Positions 50,715 through 58,740 of a stretch of 64,000 bases of DNA are shown here, piece after piece. The stretch is taken from assembly GCF_003325475.1 (NCBI RefSeq), contig NZ_CP029495.1:2108001-2172000 (forward strand), read 5' to 3'. How positions within the stretch are numbered: position 1 is the stretch's first letter; every line of letters begins with the position of its first letter. Source of the stretch: Chromobacterium phragmitis. GTDB lineage: Bacteria; Pseudomonadota; Gammaproteobacteria; Burkholderiales; Chromobacteriaceae. The translations under genes and the position numbers were made by a program. Under the pieces are notes generated by a model. That model ran no database searches, was not told the DNA's origin, and saw nothing but the letters and a program-made list of their open reading frames with translations.

Positions 50715-52988
50715 TTACTGGTTAGTCTTGGTGTAGCCGGGCACGGCCAGACGCAGGGTGCTTTCCACGCCGCTGTTGCCCAAGGCGCCCAGGCCTCTGA
50801 GCTCCAGCTGGAAGAACCACGCGTTCTTGGTGGTGGTCGGGTCGGAAACGTAGCGTTGATTGTACATCCGCAGCGACCAGCATCCGTCGTTGTACTCGAA
50901 GCCGGCCAAGCGCTCAATAGGCTTGCGCTCGATCAGCGAATAATTGTAGCGGCCGATCGCGTACCAGCGGCGGGCGATCGGCCATTGCGCGGCCACGTCC
51001 ACCTGGCGCAGCGGGCCGGTGATCGAGGCGTTGTCCAGCAACTGCTCGTTGCGGCCGTAGCGGTAGCGGACGCTGGCGACTTTGCCGGCGGCGGGGTTGT
51101 AGCGCAGCTGGGCGTTGTAGCGTTCGGTCAGGCCCAGTTGCTGGTTGTATTGATAGCTGCTGTCGAAGCGCCAGTCGCGGGTCAAATCGCCTCCCGCCGC
51201 CAGCAGCAGATCGGAACTGGGCTGGTTGGCGGTTTGGGTGACATCGTCCTTCATGTAGAAGCGCTTGCCTATCGCCAGCCGCAGCCGCTCCAGGCCATTG
51301 CTCTGGTCGATGAAGCGGCTGGTGAGCGCAGTGGTGACCTGGTTGGCGCCGTTGATGCGGTCGTAGCCGGAGAAGCGGTTTTCGTTGAACAGCTGGGCGA
51401 AGTTCAGGTCGTTGACCGACGTGTCGAACATCGGCAGCGACAGCTGATCGGAATTGTTGGGTATGTTGACGTAGAACAGCCTGGGTTCCAGCGTCATCAG
51501 GTGGTCGCGGCCCATGAACTGGGTGTCGCGGTCGAAATACAGGCCGGCGTCGGTGCTGAAGATCGGCAGCGTGCGAGTGCGGGTTCCTTGCGGACTCGAC
51601 CCGTAAGCATCGAGATTGTATTCGGTGAAATTGACGCCGATTTTGGGACGGATGAAGCCCCAGCTGCGATCAAAATTCCAGCTCAGGCTGGGATAGAGGA
51701 CAAAACGGTCGCCGGTTTGCAGGCTGGGATGATCGAAGCGAGTCAGATCGGCCAGCAGGTTGGCGCTGAATCCGGCAGGCAGGCTCTGATTCGCGTTGAG
51801 CGTCAGCTGCGGCATCCGCGCGTAAGGAATGTCTTCCGACGACGGGTTGATGGTCAGATTCTGGTAATGCTGGACGCGCAAGGTGGTGGTGGCTGAGCCG
51901 CCGCTCCAACCCGTTGCGTAGTTCAGCGAGGCTTCCTGCGTCAGGTTGACATTGGAGGCGATGGCGACCTGATCGCCGAAATCCTTGAAGTAGTTGCGGT
52001 CGGATACCGAGTTGTAGTCGAGCCCGAAACTCCAGCCATTGCCGAAATTCTGCGAGTGGGCAATGCTCCAGGCGTTGCGGGACTCGCCGGTCAATTTGTC
52101 CTTGGGCAATTGCTCGGTATAGATGCGGCCGCCGTAGCCGGGTTGCAGATAGCGGAACTCGCCGGCCAGCATATTGCCGTGCTTGACGTTGATGTGCGGC
52201 GTGATGGTGGCATCGTAGTTGGGCGCGATGTTCCAGTAATAAGGCAGCGAGAATTCGGTGCCCGAGCTGCCGGTCTTGAACGTCGGCATCAGGAAGCCGG
52301 ACTTGCGGTTGCTGTTGAGCGGGAAGTCCAGCCAAGGGGAATACAGGATGGGGACGCCGTAGAACTGCATCCAGGCGTTGCGGGCGACGCCGACGCCGGT
52401 GTTGTAATCCAGGTCGGTGCGGGACGACTTCAGGTACCAGGCCTCGTCGCCCGGGTCGCAGGTGGTCATCCGGCTGCCGTAGACGCGGTATTGGTTCTGG
52501 CCCTGGAAGTCCACTTGGCTGCCATCGCCGTGCAGGGTGACGGGCTTGGCCGGCAGACCTCCGCTCGCTGGCTTGGGCGCGGTCTGGTTCTGCCTGGCCA
52601 TCGAAAACACCGGATTCATGCCAGTGCCGCTATAGGTATCGACGTTGTAGTCCAGCGTGGTGCCCGAGATCACGTCTTCGCCTCGGGTCATGCGGAAACG
52701 GTCGCCGGCTTTGACCTGGTTCTTGGTCTGGTAGTAGTCCAGCCAGTCGGACTCCACCTTCTGGTCGTCGCGAGTCACCACCACGTTGCCCTTGGCGTGC
52801 AGGATGACGTTCATCTCGCCGTCCACGTCGTCGGCATGGACCAGCGTCTGGCCCGGCTCCTTCGGCGGCGCGGGAATGGCGATCGGTTGCTCTTCGTCGG
52901 CGAAGGCGGCGGGAGCGTTCAAGGCAAAGGCGGCGGCAATGGCCAACGCCAGCGGATTCAGTTTCTGTCTGTGCATGCACAAAGCCAT
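50715..52988 (-). CDS. lptD: LPS-assembly outer-membrane protein LptD
   Basis: The outer-membrane barrel that inserts lipopolysaccharide, working with LptE. The 757-residue protein has a signal peptide, an N-terminal OstA-type beta-jellyroll (TLVHADDVDGEMNVILHAKGNVVVTRDD, SGTTLDYNVDTYSGTGM), the conserved YSPWLDFPLNSNRKSGFLMPTF, and a barrel to the C-terminus. Cysteines lie early (TTCDPGD) and late (YNDGCWSLRM), as expected for disulfides linking domain and barrel. Start ATG 52988 or 52976; neither has an obvious ribosome site. It is divergent from amgK. Confidence 0.94.
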   Translation of the reverse strand: MALCMHRQKLNPLALAIAAAFALNAPAAFADEEQPIAIPAPPKEPGQTLVHADDVDGEMNVILHAKGNVVVTRDDQKVESDWLDYYQTKNQVKAGDRFRMTRGEDVISGTTLDYNVDTYSGTGMNPVFSMARQNQTAPKPASGGLPAKPVTLHGDGSQVDFQGQNQYRVYGSRMTTCDPGDEAWYLKSSRTDLDYNTGVGVARNAWMQFYGVPILYSPWLDFPLNSNRKSGFLMPTFKTGSSGTEFSLPYYWNIAPNYDATITPHINVKHGNMLAGEFRYLQPGYGGRIYTEQLPKDKLTGESRNAWSIAHSQNFGNGWSFGLDYNSVSDRNYFKDFGDQVAIASNVNLTQEASLNYATGWSGGSATTTLRVQHYQNLTINPSSEDIPYARMPQLTLNANQSLPAGFSANLLADLTRFDHPSLQTGDRFVLYPSLSWNFDRSWGFIRPKIGVNFTEYNLDAYGSSPQGTRTRTLPIFSTDAGLYFDRDTQFMGRDHLMTLEPRLFYVNIPNNSDQLSLPMFDTSVNDLNFAQLFNENRFSGYDRINGANQVTTALTSRFIDQSNGLERLRLAIGKRFYMKDDVTQTANQPSSDLLLAAGGDLTRDWRFDSSYQYNQQLGLTERYNAQLRYNPAAGKVASVRYRYGRNEQLLDNASITGPLRQVDVAAQWPIARRWYAIGRYNYSLIERKPIERLAGFEYNDGCWSLRMYNQRYVSDPTTTKNAWFFQLELRGLGALGNSGVESTLRLAVPGYTKTNQ

Positions 52989-53049
52989 ATCGTGGGGGCA
53001 GTGGCCGGTATAAAATCGCTCAATTCTATCAGCACCACGATAAAGCGAC

Positions 53050-54084
53050 ATGCAAAGACAGGAACAGCTCAAGAAATGGCTGGCGCAACAGTATCCAGGC
53101 GACGACATCCAAGTTGAATTCGCCGCGGCCGACGCCGACTTCCGCCGCTATTTCCGTGCAATCTGGCCCGACGGCGCAAGCCGCATCGTGATGGACGCGC
53201 CGCCGGAGCACATCGGCACCGACGCTTACGTCAAGGTGCGAGACATCTTCTCCATGGTGAAAGTGCCCGAGATTTACCTGCGCGACCGCGAACAGGGCTT
53301 CATCGTGATGGAAGACCTGGGCAAGGTGACCTTCCTCGCCGCGCTGCTGCACGATGAGCGGGCCTTCGTTCATCGCCACCTGCTGCTGGAAGCGCTGGAC
53401 ACCTTAGTGGCGCTGCAGCAGGGCAGCCGGCCGGATGTGTTGCCGGAGTATGACGAAGCGTTGCTGACGCGGGAGCTGAACCTGTTCCCGGAGTGGTACT
53501 GCGCCAAGGAGTTGGGCAAGCCGTTGAATTTCAAGCAGCGCCAGTTGTGGGACGCCGGCGTCAAGGCTTTGCTGCCGGCGCTGCTGGCTCAGCCCAAGGT
53601 CTTCGTCCATCGCGACTTCATCGTCCGCAATCTGATGCTGACCTCCGGCGCGCCCGGGGTGCTGGACTTCCAGGACGCGGTGTACGGCCCGATCAGCTAC
53701 GATGCGGTGTCGCTATTGCGCGACGCTTTCATCGAGTGGGAGGAAGAGTTCGTGTTGGATCTGGCCATCCGCTACTGGGAGAAGGCGCGCGCCGCCGGCC
53801 TGCCGGTGCCGGAAGGCTTCGACGACTTCTACCGCGCCTTCGAATGGATGGGCGTGCAGCGCCATCTGAAGGTGGCGGGCATCTTCGCCCGCCTGCACCA
53901 CCGCGACGGCAAGGACAAATATCGCGCCGAAATCCCGCGCTTCATCAAATACCTGAAGCGAACCACGCGCCGCTACAGTGAACTGGCGCCGTTCTACCAG
54001 CTGCTGGTGGACTTGGTGGGCCGCGATGAAACCGACGAGGAGCTGCAGTCCAGCTACCCGGTGCTGGGCGTGAAGGGCAGCTAA
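53050..54084 (+). CDS. amgK: N-acetylmuramate/N-acetylglucosamine 1-kinase AmgK
   Basis: Phosphorylates MurNAc at C1 in the cell-wall recycling bypass that avoids MurA, the fosfomycin target. The 344-residue aminoglycoside-phosphotransferase fold shows the catalytic loop VFVHRDFIVRNLMLTSGAPGVLDFQDAVYGPISYD. In Pseudomonas the order lptD / amgK / murU is the same (PA0595-0597, from memory). Here the murU partner is separated from it by a 728-bp insert. Confidence 0.94.
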   Translation: MQRQEQLKKWLAQQYPGDDIQVEFAAADADFRRYFRAIWPDGASRIVMDAPPEHIGTDAYVKVRDIFSMVKVPEIYLRDREQGFIVMEDLGKVTFLAALLHDERAFVHRHLLLEALDTLVALQQGSRPDVLPEYDEALLTRELNLFPEWYCAKELGKPLNFKQRQLWDAGVKALLPALLAQPKVFVHRDFIVRNLMLTSGAPGVLDFQDAVYGPISYDAVSLLRDAFIEWEEEFVLDLAIRYWEKARAAGLPVPEGFDDFYRAFEWMGVQRHLKVAGIFARLHHRDGKDKYRAEIPRFIKYLKRTTRRYSELAPFYQLLVDLVGRDETDEELQSSYPVLGVKGS

Positions 54085-54469
54085 AGATACTTTTCCACTT
54101 TGTGTGTTTGCACAGTGTTAGCAGATTTAGTGTCCGCTACGCGGACGATAATTGGGAGCCGGTTCCGCCCGGCAAACGGGAAAGGGGGCTGTGCGGCCAG
54201 CCCCCTTTCGACCCCAGGCCGCCCCCGCAGCCCGCGAAACCCCGACAAAAAAGCGTCTGGCCAGGAGTCGCCAAAACTAGCCGCGCGCTAGCGTCGCGCG
54301 GCGTCGAACAAGTCGGCGACTTAAAACCTGGCCAGACGCTTTTTTGTCGGCGCGTGCTGAAAGGGGTGGGGGAGCATCGCAACTAGTCTAGTTGGGGGGG
54401 CGATAGTGATTCCAGACATTCCAATCACCCATTTTGGAGTTTTAATTTTGATAGGAAGAGAGGGTTTTG
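54085..54469. other. Intergenic region rich in nested inverted repeats (insert between amgK and murU)
   Basis: 385 bp with no credible gene. It holds, in order: a 6-bp hairpin at 54132-54146; a perfect 11-bp hairpin at 54180-54209 (GAAAGGGGGCT / AGCCCCCTTTC); the 109-nt palindrome described separately; and a 6-bp hairpin at 54380-54394 (CAACTA / TAGTTG) before a run of G. Base use changes abruptly to AT-rich near 54400. Confidence 0.75.
54242..54350. repeat. 109-nt nested palindrome
   Basis: Outer arms of 24 bases (54242-54265 and 54327-54350) are a perfect inverted repeat, CCGACAAAAAAGCGTCTG plus GCCAGG and its complement. Inside are AGTCGCC (54266-54272) with GGCGACT (54315-54321), directly continuing the outer arms, and GCCGCGCG (54280-54287) with CGCGCGGC (54295-54302). 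RNA from either strand would fold into one very stable stem. It has A6/T6 tracts within the outer arm. It could end transcription from amgK, or be the remnant of a miniature mobile element. Confidence 0.85.
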
Positions 54470-54802
54470 ATGGATGCAAAAATAGAAAGAATCATCCAGT
54501 GGCTTTGTGAGCTTATGGCTGAAAAGGGGTATTCTCAGTCAGACAGGGGGGCAGATAAGGTTGTTTGTGAACGCAATTATGGCGAAACCTTCACAATTCA
54601 GATATCCCAATGCACTGCATCGTTTGAGCCTGATGTGTTCGCGAAACTAGTTTTGGAGAAAACTCATCATCCTTGCAAGCCCGGAGAATCATTTCCTACA
54701 TTAACCGTATTTATTGCTGAGAATGGCGAAGCGTATTACTTCGTTGGGGGCCAGCGTTATGGCCTCGAACCCATGAATTTTAGTATCGTGATGAAGTTAT
54801 AA
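54470..54802 (+). CDS. Hypothetical protein in the amgK-murU insert
   Basis: A 110-residue protein that I do not recognise. It begins MDAKIERIIQWLCELMAEKGYSQSDRGADKVVCERNYGETFTIQISQC, then VFAKLVLEKTHHPCKPGESFPTLTVFIAENGEAYYFVGGQRYGLEPMNFSIVMKL. No signal peptide, no membrane helix, five Cys. The purine-rich AGGAAGAGAGGG before the ATG is a usable ribosome site. It is clearly more AT-rich than the neighbours (many AAA, TTT, ATT codons), the mark of a transferred gene. It ends 10 bp before murU. Confidence 0.72.
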   Translation: MDAKIERIIQWLCELMAEKGYSQSDRGADKVVCERNYGETFTIQISQCTASFEPDVFAKLVLEKTHHPCKPGESFPTLTVFIAENGEAYYFVGGQRYGLEPMNFSIVMKL

Positions 54803-54812
54803 GCGCTTGTAT

Positions 54813-55511
54813 ATGAAAGCTATGATTCTTGCCGCGGGCCGCGGCGAACGCATGCGGCCCTTGACCGACCACACGCCCAAGCCGCTGCTGACGGCCGGCG
54901 GCAAGCCGCTGATCCAGTGGCATATCGAGCGGCTGGCCCGCGCCGGGGTGACGGAGCTGGTGATCAACCACGCCTGGTTGGGCGCGCAGATTGAAGACGC
55001 GCTGGGCGACGGCTCGCGCTTCGGGGTGTCCATCGTCTACTCGCCGGAGGGCGAGGCGCTGGAGACGGCCGGCGGCATCGCCACGGCCCTGCCGCTGCTG
55101 GGAGACGCCCCTTTCATCGTGCTCAACGGCGACGTGTTGAGCGATTTTCCGCTTGAGCGGCTGGCCGAGGCGGCTGGGCGCCTGGATGGCGGATCGACGC
55201 TGGCCCACCTGGTGCTGACGCCCAAGGCGGGCTACAAGACCGGCCGCGATTTGACGTTGCGCGGCGACGGCAAAGTCGCCGCCTGCGAAGACGGCGACAT
55301 CCCGTACACCTTCTGCGGCCTGGCCGCCTACCATCCGGTTTTTTTCCGGGAAGTGAAAGCCGGCGCGGCCAGCCCGCTGCTGCCCTGGCTGCTGGCGGCG
55401 ATGGAGCGGGGCCAAGTCCGCGGCGAACTACAGACTGGCCTGTGGCTGGACGTGGGCACGCCGGAGCGGCTGGCCGAGGCCGACCGCGTCGCCGCCGGCT
55501 GGACTACATGA
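54813..55511 (+). CDS. murU: N-acetylmuramate 1-phosphate uridylyltransferase MurU
   Basis: Converts MurNAc-1-phosphate and UTP to UDP-MurNAc, the next step after AmgK. The 232-residue nucleotidyltransferase begins MKAMILAAGRGERMRPLTDHTPKPLL and shows GGKPLIQWHIERLARAG, ETAGGIATALPLLGD and FIVLNGDVLSDFPL (metal site). Its stop overlaps the ruvC start (ATGA). The ribosome site before its ATG is poor, perhaps because it once relied on coupling to amgK. Confidence 0.94.
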   Translation: MKAMILAAGRGERMRPLTDHTPKPLLTAGGKPLIQWHIERLARAGVTELVINHAWLGAQIEDALGDGSRFGVSIVYSPEGEALETAGGIATALPLLGDAPFIVLNGDVLSDFPLERLAEAAGRLDGGSTLAHLVLTPKAGYKTGRDLTLRGDGKVAACEDGDIPYTFCGLAAYHPVFFREVKAGAASPLLPWLLAAMERGQVRGELQTGLWLDVGTPERLAEADRVAAGWTT

Positions 55512-56038
55512 GCCGGCGCATACTCGGCATCGACCCCGGCAGCCTGATCACCGGCTTCGGCGTCATCGACGTGGTGGGCAACCAGCGCCATTACGTCGCC
55601 TCCGGCGCCATCCGCGCCAAGAGCGGCTCGCCGCTGGCCGAACGGGTCAAGGTGCTGGTTGAGGGCATCCACCAAGTCATAGACACCTACCAGCCGACCG
55701 AAGCGGCATTGGAGCGCGTGTTCGTCAACGTCAACCCCGCGGCCACCTTGATGCTGGGCCAGGCGCGCGGCGCCTGCATGACGGCGCTGGTGCTGAAGGA
55801 TTTGCCGGTGGCGGAATACACGGCGCTGCAGGTCAAGCAATCGGTGGTCGGACAGGGCAAGGCACCGAAGGAGCAGGTGCAGTACATGGTGGTGCGCATG
55901 CTCAACTTGTCCGGCACGCCGCAGGCCGACGCCGCGGATGCGCTGGCGGTGGCGCTGACCCATGCCAACCACAGCGGCGGCGCCATCGGCAAGCTGGCGC
56001 TGCGCGGTCTGAAAGTGCGCGGCGGCCGGCTGGTGTAG
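55508..56038 (+). CDS. ruvC: Holliday-junction endonuclease RuvC
   Basis: Resolves Holliday junctions with RuvAB. The 176-residue enzyme has the acidic active-site residues in RILGIDPGS (Asp7), ALERVFVNVNP (Glu) and ADAADALAVALTH (Asp), plus KPKEQV-type VGQGKAPKEQVQYMV. Translationally coupled to murU by a 4-bp overlap. The ruvA partner lies 2 kb away because of an accessory insertion. Confidence 0.97.
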   Translation: MSRRILGIDPGSLITGFGVIDVVGNQRHYVASGAIRAKSGSPLAERVKVLVEGIHQVIDTYQPTEAALERVFVNVNPAATLMLGQARGACMTALVLKDLPVAEYTALQVKQSVVGQGKAPKEQVQYMVVRMLNLSGTPQADAADALAVALTHANHSGGAIGKLALRGLKVRGGRLV

Positions 56039-56065
56039 CGGCGGGCCTTGGGCCGAGGCGGGCTG

Positions 56066-56695
56066 TCAGCCTTTGGGGGCGCGCATGTGCAGGCCGAAAT
56101 AGACGGTCTGGTCCCAGTGGCCGGTGAGCCCGGCCAGATATTGCGCGGCGCGGAAGATATCGGCCGATCGGCAACACCCGGCGCTGACATAGCCGCGATA
56201 TAGCCCGTGATTGGGATCGAACACCCAGATGTAGTCGCTGCCCTTGTAGACGCCGACAGCATGGCCGGAGGCGGCGCCGCTGCGCATCAGATTGAGGAAC
56301 AGCGCGTCGCCGTGCGCCATGATGTCTTCGATGATGTGTTGCCAATCTTGAGCGCTGGCGCCATGGGCGTTGGCGGAATAGTGGCTGCAGGCGACGCCGA
56401 AGCTTTCTCCGCCCTGATGGTCGGCATCGTGGCGGTGTCCGGCGATGGAAGGCAGGATGTGCCGCTCCAGATAGGACACGAAGCGAAACAGGTACGCGCC
56501 GCTGTCGAATTGCCGGTACAGCGCATCCGCATCCCGGGTGGAGGGAAGAAAGTCGCCGGCGCTGCTGCCCCTATTGAATTTCCCCACCCGCTCCTGAATA
56601 TGCTTCAACCAGAGGCAGACTGCGGCTTCGCAGACGCCGGCGGCATTGGCGCCTTGTCCGCTGTTGTCGAACGATTCATGCAGGGACCATGCCAT
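56066..56695 (-). CDS. Predicted C58-family (YopT/AvrPphB-like) cysteine protease
   Basis: A 209-residue protein without signal peptide. Three motifs in the right order and spacing suggest a YopT-type papain-fold protease: Cys22 in GANAAGVCEAAVCLWLKH, His145 in AASGHAVGVYKG, and Asp160 in YIWVFDPNHGLY. Other C58 members are type III effectors or toxin domains. AAAGGA lies eight bases before ATG 56695; in-frame codons further upstream were excluded. Adjacent on the same strand lies a secreted trypsin-like protease. Lack of a signal peptide fits delivery by a type III or VI system, none of which is in the window. Confidence 0.62.
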   Translation of the reverse strand: MAWSLHESFDNSGQGANAAGVCEAAVCLWLKHIQERVGKFNRGSSAGDFLPSTRDADALYRQFDSGAYLFRFVSYLERHILPSIAGHRHDADHQGGESFGVACSHYSANAHGASAQDWQHIIEDIMAHGDALFLNLMRSGAASGHAVGVYKGSDYIWVFDPNHGLYRGYVSAGCCRSADIFRAAQYLAGLTGHWDQTVYFGLHMRAPKG

Positions 56696-56827
56696 CGCAT
56701 TTCCTTTCATTGCGGGGTGGATGGTGAGGCGCCGCATCACCGGATGCGGCGCAAACCATTCGCCTCGATTCGTGAATCAACAGTCATGATCCAGGGACGG
56801 GGCCGCTCGCGCGGCGGATGCCGGATC

Positions 56828-57583
56828 TCATCGACGCCGGCGGTCGCTCGGCCATACCCAGTCGCCTGGCGGCGTTGTCTGGGCCCCGCTCGGGCTCAAC
56901 ACTTCCGACCATGCCTGGATAGCGCTGGCGTATTTGCACAGCGCGGCGAAGGCGGACACCTTGCCGGCATTGCCGTTGTATACCCCCACTTGCACGCCCT
57001 TGGACGACAGCAGCGGGCTGCCGGAATCGCCGCCGCGGCCGACGTTGCCGTTGGCCAGCAGGGACACGCCGTTGGCCAACGGCGAGGGGCCCAGGCGGAC
57101 GACGTTGGCGACGCTGACCTGCATCAGGCTCTGCCCCAGTTGATAGCCCTGATCGTCCATGCGGCGCTGCGCCTGCATCGCGCCGATGCCGCTGGCGCAG
57201 TTTTCCTGGGCCACGACCGGGACGATCTTGGCGCCGTTGCGGCCGGCGATGGGCTGGGACAACTTCAGCAAGGCCAGATCGACAGCCACGCCGTGATGGT
57301 CGAACTTGATCCAGTTGGGCTGGGCGTTGTCGCGCCGGGCGCTGGCCTGGTTCTCGAAATTACGGCCGTAATAGGCGGTGACGCCGGCCCAATTGTCCAG
57401 GATGCAGTGCGAGGCGGTCAGCACCAGATCCTTTCCCACCAGAGAGCCGCCGCAGATATTGCGGCTGCCATTCTGGTTTTGAAAATCCAGCTTGATGTAA
57501 TTGGTTTCCTGCGGCGAAAACGGCGCGGCGACGGAGAGCTGGGATAGGGAAAGCAGGCATGAAACGACAAACAGTTTTCTCAC
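56828..57583 (-). CDS. Secreted trypsin-like serine protease
   Basis: A 251-residue S1-family protease with signal peptide (MRKLFVVSCLLSLSQLSVAA). The triad is complete: His in NICGGSLVGKDLVLTASHCIL, Asp in GVAVDLALLKLSQP, and Ser in NVGRGGDSGSPLLSSKGVQVGVYNG. A disulfide around the active His (CGG...HC) is conserved. The C-terminus WVWPSDRRRR is unlike typical trypsins. It is codirectional with the C58-like gene, 132 bp upstream of it, in the insert between ruvC and ruvA. Confidence 0.9.
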   Translation of the reverse strand: MRKLFVVSCLLSLSQLSVAAPFSPQETNYIKLDFQNQNGSRNICGGSLVGKDLVLTASHCILDNWAGVTAYYGRNFENQASARRDNAQPNWIKFDHHGVAVDLALLKLSQPIAGRNGAKIVPVVAQENCASGIGAMQAQRRMDDQGYQLGQSLMQVSVANVVRLGPSPLANGVSLLANGNVGRGGDSGSPLLSSKGVQVGVYNGNAGKVSAFAALCKYASAIQAWSEVLSPSGAQTTPPGDWVWPSDRRRR

Positions 57584-58091
57584 GGAGTCATTCCTGGTTG
57601 ACGAGAAATCAAGATGGCCATGCGGCCATTTTCAAAACAAGCCCTGCAAGGACGGAGAGATATGCCTAGTATTGATATTCTTGATTCTCAATGGTTTTGC
57701 CTTGCTGATTTATTATGCCCAGTTGAAATGGCTGCGAAAGGGGTGAGTTGGGTCTGGGATGAATTTTTGGAATGACATTAGATTTTTGTTTTCACGGCTT
57801 TTTGAATGGAAAGCCGAGAAAGCGGCTAAATATCAGCCTGTGGCAGCGGCGGGGCGAAGTGAAATAGCCCTCCTGTTAATATTCACCGACCGACGATTTT
57901 AAAATCGTACGAATTTGATTTATTTCAAGCGTAGTTATTTTTGAATATTTAAATATGCTTTCATGGCATATGGAAGTTAGTGGATAGGGATTTCCGCCGT
58001 GCGGGGCGGGAGCGGCGGCGCGGGCGCGGCTTGTGGGATAATGCCGGCAGCCGCGCCAGTCCGGCGCGGGCCTGATTGCGAGAATGCCAAG
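57584..58091. other. Gene-poor region with two candidate small ORFs, upstream of ruvA
   Basis: About 500 bp of lower GC than the neighbours. Two overlapping small ORFs are possible on the plus strand. 57662-57775 (37 codons, MPSIDILDSQWFCLADLLCPVE...) has GGAG four bases before its ATG; 57759-57902 (47 codons, MNFWNDIRFLFSRLFEWKAEKAAKYQ...) looks more protein-like but has only a weak ribosome site. In another frame the stretch to 57746 would code for one membrane helix (LIFLILNGFALLIYYAQLKWLRKG). None is certain. The rest is the promoter area of ruvA. Confidence 0.4.
57759..57902 (+). CDS. Candidate small protein (47 aa), low confidence
   Basis: MNFWNDIRFLFSRLFEWKAEKAAKYQPVAAAGRSEIALLLIFTDRRF: an aromatic-rich amphipathic N-terminal helix followed by a charged AEKAAKY stretch and a hydrophobic end. 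It begins within the overlapping 37-codon ORF. It has AT-rich codons unlike its neighbours and no visible homologue that I know. Confidence 0.25.
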   Translation: MNFWNDIRFLFSRLFEWKAEKAAKYQPVAAAGRSEIALLLIFTDRRF

Positions 58092-58685
58092 ATGATCGGA
58101 CGTCTTTCCGGAAAACTGATCGAAAAATTGCCGCCGCAAGTGGTGGTGGACGTGAACGGCGTGGGTTACGAAGTGGACGTGCCGATGACCACCTTCTACC
58201 AGCTGCCGGCGCTGGGCCAGCCCTGCACCTTGTTCACCCACCTGGCGGTGCGCGAGGACGCCCATCTGCTGTACGGCTTCGCCAGCAAGGAGGAGCGGCA
58301 GACCTTCCGCCAGCTGATCAAGGTGACCGGCATCGGCGCCAAGATCGCGCTGGCCATCCTGTCCGGCATGACCGCCGACGAACTGGCGATCGCCGTCGCC
58401 AGCGAGGACATCAAGCGCTTGTCGGCGGTGCCGGGCATCGGCAAGAAGACCGCCGAGCGGCTGGTGCTGGAGCTGCGCGGCAAGCTCGCCACCGGCGGCA
58501 ACCTGACGGTGCCGGGCGGGCTGCCGTTCGCCGCCACGCCGGACGAGAAGAGCGACATCGTCAACGCGCTGCTGGCGCTGGGTTACAACGAGAAGGAAGC
58601 GGCGGCCGCCACCAAGAGCCTGCCGGCCGATGTCAGCGTCAGCGAGGGCGTGCGCCTGGCCTTGAAGAGCCTGATGAAGGTCTGA
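58092..58685 (+). CDS. ruvA: Holliday-junction branch-migration protein RuvA
   Basis: Binds four-way junctions and loads RuvB. The 197-residue protein has an N-terminal OB-fold (MIGRLSGKLIEKLPPQVVVDVNGVGYEVDVPMTTF), two helix-hairpin-helix motifs (KVTGIGAKIALAILSG and AVPGIGKKTAERLVLELRGKL) and a C-terminal RuvB-binding domain (VNALLALGYNEKEAAAATKSL). ruvB is not next to it; a periplasmic binding protein follows instead, so the usual ruvAB pair is split. Confidence 0.97.
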   Translation: MIGRLSGKLIEKLPPQVVVDVNGVGYEVDVPMTTFYQLPALGQPCTLFTHLAVREDAHLLYGFASKEERQTFRQLIKVTGIGAKIALAILSGMTADELAIAVASEDIKRLSAVPGIGKKTAERLVLELRGKLATGGNLTVPGGLPFAATPDEKSDIVNALLALGYNEKEAAAATKSLPADVSVSEGVRLALKSLMKV

Positions 58686-58740
58686 GGCCTATACTGTCGG
58701 TGCGGCGTCTTGCCTCGCCGCGTCGACATAGGGGGCGGAT

